Shown here one piece after another: positions 15,001-28,500 of a DNA stretch of 64,000 nt. Each line of letters starts with the position of its first letter. The stretch's first letter is position 1. Origin of the DNA: Certhia americana (Eukaryota > Chordata > Aves > Passeriformes > Certhiidae); the NCBI GenBank assembly GCA_018697195.1, contig JAGMWU010000067.1, forward strand, positions 128,986 through 192,985. Reading direction: 5' to 3'. Both the position numbers and the translations under genes were made by a program. Below the pieces are notes generated by a model. It saw only the letters and a list, made by a program, of their open reading frames with translations. It was not told where the DNA came from and ran no database searches.

Positions 15001-18000
15001 GGAGCTGCTTAATAAGCACAATTCAGTTCAGCATGCTTAGGAATAATTATGGTCTCTAATCTTCACATTCAGATTTAAATTCATTTTATTCAAACCAAGC
15101 AAAAAATTTCCAGGAGGAATACATTGCAAATCACATCACTGTAAAAGAAAGAAGCTATTGGCTTGTATGGACTGAACTGCAATCATATCTTTTAACAGTG
15201 GGCTTATTAGATGAATGTTTCCACAGTGACCAAATAAACTGTGGCTATTGCCACAGAGGACTAATAAAACTGATAAACTAATACCTTCTGTGATACAAGG
15301 TAAGGAAAGTGCTTCAAAGATGAGTTTCTCAAAGCTGGCAGAAACTAAAAATGCTGTTTTCACATGTGGGAAAAGACCAGTAATGTCTCCCTTGTACAGA
15401 CAGATACAGAAGAAATTAGCAATTGTGGAATAGTGATGGGTTACCTGAAGGACACTTGTCTGCTTCCACCTGGAGAAAAACAATTTGAAATGCCTGCTTT
15501 GCCTGGAGACTCTTGACTGTTTGCCAAATATGAGCTTACCCAGTAAAATGGGCTTAATACCCAAATTTCTGAATAGCATCTGTGGCACAGTTTCTGCAGA
15601 AGATTATTAAAACAGACAAACAAACAGAACCTAAAAAGCTTTCCTTGCCAAAATCAAACTCATTGCATGGGAGTGATGAAGTTTGAATATAGTGAGGAAC
15701 AGATCAGCCTTAAAAGTGAACCAAGAATAACTGCTGTGCAAGGGATGGAACTGGAACATTTCTACAGACATGGAAGATAAATTCACACAGCAGGGCCTTA
15801 TTTACAGGGAAGGACTTCCTTAAGTTCCTTTGCCTTTTTCCCATACTGAAAGAAATTCCCATGTGATCAACATTTCAATTGTGCACTGACTTGTGTTATT
15901 GTAACTCTCTAGGAGATTTATGTTACTGCTTCCTGGTCACAGAAATCAAGCTGATGGAAAGAAAAGTAGTCTGGAAAGGGATGAATCATTACCTACTTGA
16001 AGTACATTACTTTGGGTAGTTAAAATAATCTAGGACTGTCAGAAGAATAGAAATTCAAAAACATGAAATGGTCCGTAGCTTTGTTAACTGACTTCACACT
16101 AAAATATAGTTGACAATGTTGCAATATTGTAGCAAAGGAACTGAAAGATATTCCTAATAAAGCGTAGTAAGGAAAGTGATGGCTGAGCTCTACACAATAT
16201 TTTGAAATGCTGTCATAGGTTTCTCACTCCATTCCTTTGCATGTTTTTATCTGAAGTCAGAAAGCCTTTCCTTGGGGTGCACAGCAGGATGCTGCAGCTA
16301 GAAACCTTCCAGCTTTTGTGCGTGTTTGCTGCTGTGCAATGACAGCAGTTATTTCCTTTGGATTTATGCCCATTCCATTAAAATTTACTTAACATTGTAG
16401 TCCTTCATACTTTTTGTCAGATTGGTACAGAGCAAAGGACCCATGCATGTCAAGTTCAGGCTGCCTAAACTTGAGAAATGGCAGAAGTGATGTGCATTGG
16501 GAGATTGAGATTTGTTAGAGTGCTGAGAGCACAAGAGTGAGTGAGTACATAATAAAACACATGGAGTGAGTCAGCATGGCATACACTACTTTCTTCTAAT
16601 TACCTTCTTTTCCTATTAAGTGTTGGTCACTTTGCCCTATTAAGATTCTTTTCTGTAAGTTACAGTAATGAAATTGCTATTTCCGCAATGTGTGCACATT
16701 TCAACATGGTAACAGTAAATTCACTCTTATGTTTAAAGGGAATAAAATGTTAGGTTTGTATCTAAATTACTAACTTTTGGAGGTTTTTTTTCCCAAGGTG
16801 AAGGACTGTGTGAACTTATGCTTTTAAACTGAGAGGGAGAATGAAATAATGATTTCTCTTTCTGCTTTCATAGACTTTCCTCACAGTTTCTTTCTTGGTT
16901 CTGACAGGTAGTGATTTACTTAAAAAAAAATGTTTTGTTACATCACAGAATAAATAACTAACACTTCCAAGAAAGTAAAATTCCTAGTTAGCACTGCCAA
17001 AATAACTACTTCGATTTCTTTCAACTTTTATTGAGATTTTTTTTTTTTTGTTAATTTCTCTAAAAACTTGTTTTTCCAGATTATCTTTAAGAATTGAGCC
17101 AGGTAACAGCTCTCCTCGACTGGTTTCCTCCAAAGAAGATCTTGCAGGTATAAAACATCATTTGAAAATTTCAATAAGGAACTAATTTGAATTACAGAGA
17201 TCCTCCACTGAAGTATATGGGAAAACCCAGAGGTACATCAGTAGCATGAGTCAACAAGAAAGATTGCTGACTTGTATAAAAGTAGTTCCAGTTCAAGGGA
17301 TGTCACAGGGTGTTTGCTAGTGTTGGAACAGGTGTCAGATTGTGGGATTTTTTTACAAATGCTTGCATTTTCATCCTTTTTTAATAAGTGAAGAAAAAAG
17401 AGCCCTCTTGCAGTACAAAATAACCAATGCAGTGAATAATACAGGAAATTCTCCTTGGAGGTTTCCATGTGATCACATACATTTGAGACAATTTCATTGT
17501 GAAAAGCAGAAGGACGAAAGATCCGTAGCAACAATAGCTCCTAGCAACTTCTGAAAAACTAGAGTACCATCCATAAGTTGACAAAATATAATCTGCTGTT
17601 TATTGCTATGACCAGACTAAACAAACATCAGGCTATATGAAATGTACTTCCTGCTATAGGAGCCATTATCTGAAAAGCTGTTCTATTTTAATCTCTTGGA
17701 CCCGAATGGCCAATTTTCTGTCTCATTATGTAAAACCATGTGTGAATGTAAAAACCCCAAGGAGTCCAGACCACATGTGTCATGCAGTTTCAATTTGCAT
17801 TCAAAAAGTCTTTTTTCTCACCAATGAAAGTCAAAGTAAATGAGAGAAAGAAAAAGGAAGATGCTAAATATAAAACGAAGAAAAATCCCGTGTGTTTTTC
17901 CTCTGCCTTCCATCTCTTCATGTTGGGTGCTGTCAAATGACCAGTCGTTTATAGGGAACCTCTTGTTTCTCCTAGTATTGTGATTGCTATTCCCAGAGTC

Positions 18001-21000
18001 AGATAAACACTTGGCCTGATCTTCAGTTTCTTTAGGAAGGTGTTTTGCCTTTCCCTGCTTGATGCTCAATATTACTAATTTCTGTGTAAGACATAAAGAA
18101 ATAGTTCACAGGATTTTTTTTTTTTTTTAATTAGATGAGTTCAAAAGTAGTTATTAATGAACACTTTCTTCATACAGAAATGCATTTGAAAGTTAACTTC
18201 CCCATAGGAGCCATCACAGCATTTTACTCTGTGTGGATGGAAAGGCCTTGATAAGGTACCAGGCTTCAGCTAAGTGCCCACTGCATCAAGGCTGTCCCTC
18301 CAAACCCAACCCCCTGCCAAAGAGGCTGGGAATGGACAAGAAGTTGGGATGATACATAGCCATGACAGCTGATTTAAGCTGCCCAAAGGGATATTCTGTA
18401 CTCTATGATGCGCTCATCAATAAAGGCTATGGGAACAGGGGAGCGAGGCATTTATTATTTAGGTGTTTGTCTTTCTAAGCATGTGCTACGATGCTTGGGT
18501 TAGGCCATGGCTGCTCATTGCCCACTCATGAGAAGTAGAGAATAACTTTTCTTTTGATTTCTTTTGCTTCTGCACACAGTTGTTGCTTTTTAAAATTCAT
18601 TTGCCTTTATCTCAGCCCACAATGATTTTTTATCTTATTTTCTTCACCTTGGCCTGTGAAGGATGGGGAGTAATAGAGCAGTTCAGTGAGCAACTGACAG
18701 CCCATGAATGTCAGCCCACCACATCATGTCACATTTTCTTTTGCTTTTATGAGGACTTGCTTTTTCATACTGAAGACTTGAAACTAAGTCATTGCCTCTC
18801 ATATGTGATTACATCTTTCTTACGTATGTAAAGCAGACAAGTAAACTTTTCTTTTGTTTTCTGGCTTTAACTTTGTATTACTCATGTCTACATGCTCAAC
18901 CCTTGGGCTTTGATGCTAACACTTCATTTGTATGATTATACAAATTCTTAATCCAGGGCTGAGACCTTATTAGAACTCTAATGGAAGGCAAATAAAAATA
19001 CAGTTCCAAAGTTGGAAACGAGAACTTTGAACATGCCTGATCCTGATTTAGACAAAAAATACAGCATGATACTGCAGTGAGCTCAGCTGGAGTCCACAAA
19101 AATGGTTGTGACAATGTTCAGTAGTACCTGCTTCATTGAATATTGAAATTCATTGTGATCCTATAGTATCTGTCAGTATGAGGAGAGTGTGAATTTTCCT
19201 TTCTGAATCTGCAGTGCCTTTAAGTTCTCTCTAAGATTGCTTTACTCAGAGTGAGAATTAATGTGACAACTAGAAACCAAGTGCTGAGTCATTCCTAATG
19301 CTCCATTTTTCTGATACTATTTCCTTCGAAAGCTGACCCTTTTGGGGACTGCTGTATTTCTTGCTCAGCTAGAGTTCTTTCTTACTGCCAGTTAGACAAT
19401 GAATGCCATCAGCATTTTGTAATACCCACAGGAATTTTTCAGTGAGTTGCACCTGTGTTTGCAAAAATGCTACTAAATGGAATCCAGGACATTTTGCTGA
19501 AAATAAATTTTACCGAAAACTTTATTCCTGGAGAAGGTTTAGTAAGCAAGTTAGCATGAATTCAAACTGAAATTTAACTAAGCATGAAGGCAATAATTTA
19601 TTGTTTATTTCACAACATTAATAAATAGGAGTATAGCCATATGTTAGTCTTGAATAATTCTGAACTAAAATACTCAAATATCAGTAATGAGATATTTGAA
19701 CATGTAGAATTAAAAATAGCACATTTGCAGGCATTGCTGTCAATTTTATTTGGATTCAAATTATACCTTGAAATTAATTCCACTTTGGACATTGTATGCC
19801 AGAAGTAAGTCCTTTGCAGTCGGTAAGCTACAATGATAATAGATGATCTCAAAATGCTTTGGGTAGTAGTTTAATGCTCCAGTCAATAGTTTTAGGCATG
19901 GGAGTCTGATAATAGTGATTCAAAGTTAAAATAAAGGTTCTTTGTCCATAAGGTCAGTCATTAGTTCAGTTGTCTTGATCGTCTAAAAGTTAATACATTA
20001 CTAATAGCGGTAAGTCTAGGTGAGTTCTGCCTGTGACATGCTGTCTCCTTAAGAGATCAGCATGTTTCCCGAGACAGAAATAAAGCTCAATGTCATTGGT
20101 AATAATTCTAAAGTCTATAATGGGATTAAGCACAGGGAATAATGTCATCATTATGTTCTAAAACGTAATTGCATGTGTTGATGATGGAAGTGGATTTTAC
20201 TTGCTATCACTGAATTTCTCTTCTACCCAGTTTTCTCAAAAAAAAAAAAAAAAAAAAAAAAAAAGACAGTTTACTGTAGCCAGAGACATTGTGGGTTTCT
20301 TTTTTTCCCCTTGAAATAACTTAATGTGTGTGAGGCTCAATAAAAACAGTTAAATCCACCATTTCTATTTGCAAAGTACTGGAGAAAACCATGTGTCCAT
20401 TTTCCACTTCTTTTGCCAACTAGTTTTCCAGTAAATTCAAACAGGAGGCAGGCATCTGATTAAAGTGACTGTCTCACAACAAGCTATGTTTTGTATATTA
20501 GTGGCTAGGAGGTCTCATTTAATTACCAAATATATATATAATTGTGAATAGTGCTTTCACAGGAAGATTTTATGTCTTCCATAGTGCTGCAGAGATTCTT
20601 GTCTCTTTCAAGTAGCATTTAAGAAGGAGGTTTAAGCAGTTTAGTTGAATGCTTTCAGGAACTGTGTGATTCACACAACTTCCTTGGCAGCAACCTAAGT
20701 ATGTTCATTCTGCCTTGCTGTGGTTTGAGAGAGAGAGAGAATGTAGCTGGAGAGCTTATAGTATGCTAACTGTTCACAGTTTCTAGTTGAATTAGCTGTA
20801 AAAGACATCTGTGTTCCTGCAGAGTTAGCTGAAAGGTGCTTGTCATTTATGGTATGGCTATTAGGTTGTTTTGGAAGGTGTAACTCAATACATTTTCCCA
20901 GAACAAAGGAAAAGATTTAATGCAATATATGGTAAATGTAAGTCTTCTAAGCAATTGAAGTTCCTCAGAATTTGCCCACCAAGTGTATAGCTCAGTAGAG

Positions 21001-22490
21001 AAAAGTTCTATTATGCATATTCTTTCTCATCATGTTATTTAGAAAAGTTCAGGGCACAGTGCTAATCAGAACATACAAAGTGATTACTCATTCTCTGGTA
21101 CCATCATACCAGGAATGTGGAGTAATTAATCTGAAACAGGTATATTCCATTCTTTGTCACTGGGGTAAAATTCAGCCCAGTGTGCCAAGTCCATTCAGCT
21201 TTGAGAGCTAGCTCATAACGAACTTAGAATATCTATTTTAATTAACTAGAAGAGGTCAATTATTGGATGTAAGGTATGTGATATCGGAGTTGAAAATGTG
21301 GAAACAAAAGGAAGAAAGACTTGGGATTTTACACATTTGTAACCCTCTGAAGTAGCTATACTACATTAGTGATATCTCTACAGCAGTTCCAGCATTTTAG
21401 AATAAAAAAACTCCACACCATCTTTTTCCATGTAAACATTGAGTTTGACATTTAGTTCTGCCATTTGTTTTACCGGTTGCTTTGGCAACTAATAAATAGT
21501 TTGTGCTAAGTGCTTTAGCAGCCAGTCATTCTGTGGAAATGAGGATTGTCTAATCCTTGTGCAAGTTCTTGGTCATTGCTTCATGTGCACCATGTCTGCT
21601 TTCTTACACAGGACTTAGGGTAGAAATGGAAGAACTAAGTTTTCTTTACATAAATTTACAGACAAGAAACCTTTACTCTTTGGTTTACATTCTCTTCCTC
21701 TGTAATACTTTCCTGAGAAACTTTTACGACTCACTGGAGTACTTTTGAAACAAATCAATACCAGACAAATATGTGGATTCACATGTTATCAACCACTAAA
21801 TCTAGTGGAATTAGTGTACTGTGGATTTTTTCTTAACATACCAAAGCTTCACAAGGATTGTAGAAGAATATTCTGACAAACAAATATGAAGTTTCCAGGG
21901 ATAGAATGGTTGTGCTTAGTTTTCACTGTGTCACTTTCTATTACTTTCTGTGACTTCCTTACCAAACAAGTCTAATGTCCCAGGTCATTGATGCTTATTT
22001 TAACTACCAAGCTGTTATCCTGAGGAATGTTGCAAATATAGACTAGCCAGAGAACAAAGGACTTTTCTGCCTTGTTTTTTGGAGGTTTAGTTGTTTGGGG
22101 TTTTTTTTGGTTTTGGCTCTTTTTTTCACAGCACCTGAAATAGTTTCTGTAAAAAGTTGGGGTGTTTTTTGATGGATTGGTTAATGTATTTGGTTGAACC
22201 CAAACTTCAATTTCCCTTCAATTTCCCAGCTATACTCTCTCAATGGATATGTCTTCATTGCCAATCTTGATACCACCCAAGCCCATAAATTGCCTTGCAG
22301 ATCCAAATGCAAAATCTTCAGTGTTTTTGCTGAAGCATAAGTCTGGGGTTTGCATATTCCACTGGTGCAGAACAAGTAAGACAAATGCTGACAGTGATTC
22401 CATAAAAGTGACACTTGAAATTGAAAATATCACCTCTATCCAGGAAGCATTTGAAGGAAATACACTCAGGTGTGCTTACTGTGCAGTCAG

Positions 22491-22531
<41 letters not shown>

Positions 22532-25500
22532 ACAGCTTTTGGGGAGCTTGGAGGAGCATAGGGAGGTGCAGTCAAGAACTCAGACTCCTGTTTTTAATTT
22601 GCTCTTGTCTGAGAAGCAGCCATAACGTACATGTCTCTTACATGTTGTGTGCATTAGTACAAAATGCTCTTGTCTGAGAAGCAGCCATAACATACATGTC
22701 TCTTACATGTTGTGTGCATTAGTAGCCTTTTGGTGAATTGTAAAGTATTACTCTGAAAATGAAAACTGTTCTTTTAAAACAGCTATCATTCTAGATGTAT
22801 TTTTTTTGTGTGTCATTCTTGATTCTGTGCACAAAATTAATCTAAAGTTATTTATTATGTGTTTTGTAAGTAGGTCTTTCTCTTTGAAAGTTTTAATTGT
22901 CGCATACTGGTTACAATGGAAACAGGGTAGTAAAAATTTACAGTGATGATTTAATAGAGAGTCTGTGGCCTGGAATGTCTTTATTAAAGTTTTAGAAACA
23001 GAGCTGGTAAGTTTACTTCTTAACTGCTCACCAAAAAATAGTGAATAGTTGAGACTGTTCTACCTTCCTGAAAAATCACTCAGTTCTTCATCATATAATA
23101 TGCAACTCATTTTCGGTTTTTAGTTTGAATATCTAGTACTGGTTTATTGATAGCTTTTTAGTGGAGAAAAATTGTGAACTGTAACTCTCTCACCGTGCTG
23201 CTTTTTAAAAAGCTCTGGAGACTGTAAATGTTCACATGTTTTACTGAAGGATTGCAAAAGTAACATTCATTTATAACATTTGAAGGATTATTCATGGAAA
23301 AATTATGCAAAGGAAAAAACAGTTAGATCCTTTGGGATATGTGTAAACTTTTCCAAATGTTCTTGCCACAGATCTCTGAACAGCACTCGGCTTGCTCTGA
23401 TGAAGTTGTCTCACGTTCCCTAATGCAAACAAATTTTTAATAACATTTTAATATTTTTATACTTCATTCCTGTACATGTCAGCATAATCTTGTAAATGAT
23501 GCTGAGAAATAATGAAAACCAAACTAACCCTTGTTCATGCCAGCTGACTGGAAAATCCTGCTAAGAGTGCTTTGTCTCCATGAAAGGCAAAATAACAGAA
23601 TAGCAATCATGGTAACAGTATGCACTAGGAGTGGAGCCAGAAGAGTAAAGACAAGAGTTAGCAGTAGCAGATGACTTCACTTATTGGAAAAAAGGGGCGA
23701 AATAACTCAATCCCAAATGAATTTAAATTTTGGAATTTTGTTATCAGCAGTATCAGGCATAACTTCTCCAGCTAATTGCTCAGCAGTCTGGTATGCCCAT
23801 AAACATCCCTTGGTCTGTGCAGTTTTCATCAGTATCTCACTGCTTACCCTCTTTGGCATCTTTCTTGGCATGGGCTCTCTTTGTCTCTTACTTCTTTACA
23901 GAAATGAGGTCATCTGCCCTCTGCCCTACAACTCATGCTGACACTCACTGCACCCCCATTTTCTTGCTGAACTGAGTGTAGCCAGCTGAGGAGAGCTCTA
24001 TAAACTTCACCATTCTTCTTCACAGACATTTGGCAGCGGAGCAGATACAAAGACTTTGTAAAGGTGTTTAAATACAGATTCTTATTACCTTAGCACAGGG
24101 CTAACAGAGCTAAACTATATAGATTTCTTTCTCTTGCTTTGGAGATGAGGAGGATCCAGAACTACGTTGAAAATGGTCAGACCAGGCATAATAATACCTA
24201 CACAGATGATATTTCTGTTTTCATCTGATTCCACAAAGCATACTGTTTTCTGCCATTGGGATTTTTACTGAAGACACCTAACTAGGAATTTGAATAAGTC
24301 ACAGAATCACAGCATATTTGGAAGAGACCACAGTGGGTCATCTAGTCCCAGCTTCCTGCTCAGGTAGAGTTATCCTACAGCACATGGCACAGGATTGTGT
24401 CCAGATGACTCTGGAATTCCTCCAGTGAAGGAAGCTCCTCAAGCCCTCTAGGCAGCCTGTTCCAGTGGTCTGTCAACCCAGGTCCATTTCCTTCTTTCAC
24501 AGGACTGATGCAAGCAATTGTGATTCTATATATAATAGCAAGGAAGCCAAGCTGGACTATTGTCTTAAATTGTAAGTCTCTTACACCTATTTCCACAAAT
24601 TCTGTCACCCTTGACACAGCACTCCTTAAGCCTGGCAATATTTTAATGTGAACTGAACTTTTATTCGCTAATATTATTTTCATATTATTCATAATATTCC
24701 CTAATATTAGATTAAATCTGAGATGTGAAGTCCTTTTACACATGCTACATCATTTGTTTCAGGGGAGGGGGGCAGTTCAACAAATGTTTTCTGTTCTGAA
24801 GCTGTCCAGGTAATAAAAGCTCATACTTAAATCAAACAATTATCATCTTTATAATGATCAGTCTTTAGTTTCATGTTGCTATCATATTAGAGTAAATTTC
24901 AATCCATGTTCCCTAAAGAGAGGGAGAAGAAAAGGGAGTGTAGAGTGAAAAGTCTCAAACTGTTATTTCTTGCTATCTCTTTGTAGGCTTTGATAGTAAT
25001 ATTTGAACCTACCTGGAGTCAAATCCAGCCAACTTTGATTTTGTAATAGCTTGATTGTGTCAGCACTGGACTTATTATTTTGCTGTTCTTTCTGATAATT
25101 TTGATGCAGTCTCATGCTTTTGTTTTGTTGCATATCAGTGTTTTGTAACAAAATTAATTGAACTGCCTTCAGGTCTCTAATTCTCCGCAGTGAGAAAGTT
25201 AACCTTTAAACTATTATGTGTTACAAAATTTAACAGTAATTTCTACATGTTGCACAATGTCTGTGTGAAAAAGCACTGCACTATTCTGATAATCCTCTAG
25301 GGCTGTGCCTTAAGATTGCTACTCTTTCACAGGCTGTGGTTTCAGTATCTTGTTAAAAATAATACTTCAGTAGTATTCAGTGAATTCAAAAGAACTTAAT
25401 GTCATCCACTTGAAACAAACTTAATGTAAATCAGGATTGAGAACTGGCACCAGAAGCAGAATGACACAACTTGAAGCAATATAAAAATGAACATATCCTG

Positions 25501-28500
25501 AAGCCAAATTAAGGGACAAGCCTCAGAGTGGGCACATTAACACTGAAGTTTATGCTGAATTGCAGATTAAACTCTTGCTGATAAATGCTCATAATTTTCA
25601 GGGAAATTCTCTTTTAGCTTCCACTGTCTTTATCCTGGGTTTCATTTCCAATGAATTTTAGGCTTCTTAGCGGGTAATAAATACCTCAATAGTCCTAAGT
25701 ATTTTCCTGTTCACAGAGTAGTAAAAAGGGAAAGGCGCTACAAACAAAGCATGTAGAACAAACTCCTATTTTTGGGAACCTAGTCCATCAGAAGAACTGA
25801 AGGTTTTCAAACTAAAGAACTTGTAATCATTTTTGAAACTTCTGAAGGCATTTGTTTTGTCTCTGTATGAATTTTAATTTGTAATGAAAACATGTGGTAA
25901 AAGAATTTAGTGAGATGTGTATTCTTGCTACTAATGCAGCAGATAACATTTTTCAGGCCTAATGGTGAAAAATGAATCCATACAGTTTTTACATTAAACT
26001 AGGCAACACATAATAACGCTCATAGTCATAGTTTTTCGGTCCTAATTTGTGCTTTGCCTCTATAGCAGAAATGGAAGATGAACTGCTGTGGTTTTTGGGA
26101 AGAAGCTTCCAGTGGTGTGTTACGTCCCAAATGCATCAAAATTTTAGTTGTATATGCAGCAAGAACATTGTAATGGGCCCTCTCCAACATCCCAGATGTG
26201 TGTCTCTAGGTGAATCTCTGCATGAAATAATGACTGAAAGTGCATTTTTAAAAACTGCACTGTGGCAGTTAGATATAAGACCTTCTCTGAAGTTGCTTAT
26301 GCCAGTGACTGATGCTATGACTGTTGTGTTTGACAAATTTGCAGTCGTGTGGTGGTAGCAAGGACAGACAGGCAAAAATGCTGTCCTGATAGTATATATG
26401 AATGAGGCAGAAAACAGACTTAAAAACTGGTTTATCTTTGTTCTCCTACTAAATTGATGGTCTGATGAATAATATTACTGAAGGTTCCTCTAACAAACTT
26501 CTCCCTCCTCTCTGTATTGCTAAAAGAAGTTTTGTCTCTTTGCTTGTCTTAGGGTGCCTTCATTATTAATTAAGCAGCATAATGAGCTGTTTGCTCAAAT
26601 GTGCAGAACACTCTGGGGATTAAATCTTTCCCCTTATTGCTAGGGAAAGCCCTTTGCAAATTTTCCTAGTTACAATCCACAGTGAAATTCCTGAGTCTGG
26701 GCTACAGGAAAATAAAAATACAAGTAATTTGGAATTAATTTTTGTGTTTCATACAACTTGATATTGCAGAGTGAGTATGGGCAGGAAAGCATCTTGTGTT
26801 TATTTGTTGGGGGGTTTTTTGCCTCTTACTGGGACAAACTCATTACTGGTTCTCCTATTTCTTCTTGTGTCTCATGAATCCTCAGTTCAAGGCAGAAGAA
26901 GTTGATAATTTCCTTCAGGGTGCTTCAGGGTAGAGAGAGCAGCCTGTATAACAAACAGAAACAAATTGTCTCAAGTAGGGAGAGACCCACCAGGATCATT
27001 GAGTGTAACTTCCTGCTCCTTGCAGGGCTACATAAAAATAAATTATATCATTAAGAGTGTTGTCCAGACTCACCTTGTACTCTGACAGGCTTGGTGCCAT
27101 GACCACTTCCCTGGGAAGTCTTGTCTCTCAGAACCATTTCTGTTAAAAGTTCATGTTCACATCCTGTTGTCAAACTGTGCCATGGAACGTTGGTGTCTTG
27201 GATTGGTTTTGAAGTTTTCTTGTGTTTCAGTTTATTACTTATTTGATGCCTGACACTTTTGTAAAGACTCTGATGATGATTGTACATGGCTTTTTCACAT
27301 CACAAAGTTTCTTCTTGTGTCAGCCTCTTAATGGGAGGGTTTTGGTTAGAGTCCAGAAGCTGACTAAGCTGAGGTTGCTGGAGCCTCCAAGAAGTGATTT
27401 TTGTAATGTATAGGGAAGTCTGTTCTGCTGGTACCTGGACTGTCACAAGGAAAAAGCTATGGGGCAGATGGCGACTTTCATGACCACTGTTCCCACACTG
27501 GTCACAAGCACTAATGCCACAAATAAATGTTTAAAAGTGAAATCTCAGCTGTTTGCTGTGAAGTCAAGAAGAGCCTAGCATTTACTGAGAATGATGATAG
27601 TCTGTGTTTTCCAGTGTATTGCAAAGGTCACTGCCTGCCTTTTGTGAACAGCATCAAGGAGCTGGAACAAAACCAGTTTTTCCATATTTTCTGTGAGGCC
27701 TCAAAATCTGTAAATTGAGAGGAAGAGTGATTGCAGTGAGACATCCCTAGAACTTAGATGTTTGAGAAGTAATGCATCTGTCTATATTATGTATGTGAAA
27801 AGCCCTTGGTTTCTCCTCCATGCTCAAGCTGTGAATCACATTGAGGAGATAGTTTACAGTTTATTCACAATATGAAGTTGTGAATGAAATTCAAAACACG
27901 TGTGGACATCCTGTTCACACCTGAAGTACAAACTGACTTTATGGCTCTGAATACTATATGTTGGCACATCCAGCTATTGTAAGGTTGCCAAGAGCTTTTG
28001 TTCAGTTTACTTTTGACTGTTAAAAGTAAGAGCAAAATTTTAAAAAATTACTCCAGGGAGTTCAAGAATATGGAGATGAATTTGTAACAAAAAATAGATG
28101 GTGTAACCTTAACGTGCAAAAAACAGTGTTTTGGAGATGGTGCCTTTTTGTTATCTGTAAAAATTAATTTTAATCCGTTCTTAAACACACCAGCCAATGA
28201 AATTTCTGGGATTTGCATAAGTTCAGTGTTAAATAATTTTTGTCTTTTAGGTCCATCTGACATGTCAGCAATTATGAAATTCAGCAGGAGACCCACATGT
28301 CCTGATGCCTCAGTAGCAGCAAGTCTACCTACACCTCCTGTACCAAGGCACCGGAAGAGTCACAGCCTGGGAAACAAGTGTGTAATCCCTGCCATGTCAC
28401 ATTCGGGCAGTTACATGTGTTATACAAATTTAAGATAGCAGCAGAGAACATGCCAGTGTTTGTCCTTTCCATTTCTTGTCTTGTAAGAGTGTTTCAGGCT

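Larger units (their letters stand above)
7894..17079 (+). other. Large RALGPS1 intron
   Basis: About 9.2 kb. It holds a perfect 16-bp inverted repeat at 8084-8120, a 12-bp tandem duplication near 8990, a CR1 fragment at 12289-12640, and a TG-rich patch near 13928. No antisense ANGPTL2 exon was recognised. A 150-codon open frame at 15136-15588 (-) resembles nothing I know. Confidence 0.8.
17148..28250 (+). other. Largest RALGPS1 intron in the window
   Basis: About 11.1 kb. It contains a degraded LTR (about 18.21-18.71 kb), an A27 run, a (GT)n tract, a 64-bp tandem duplication and two CR1 fragments. No exon, RNA gene or long conserved-looking frame is recognised. Confidence 0.8.

Noticed and set aside
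15136..15588. 150-codon minus-strand frame in a RALGPS1 intron
   Set aside because: No recognisable domain, splice context or repeat. It could be a chance frame in AT-rich DNA or an unknown old repeat, and I cannot support coding.
20238..20264. Poly(A) run as the tail of a processed pseudogene
   Set aside because: I recognised no cDNA-like sequence upstream and no target-site duplication.
22243..22530. 95-codon frame ending in Val-Cys repeats
   Set aside because: It ends in the (GT)n microsatellite and has no family resemblance.
24375..24743. 122-codon minus-strand frame
   Set aside because: Its C-terminal half is translated CR1 3' sequence, and the rest is intron.
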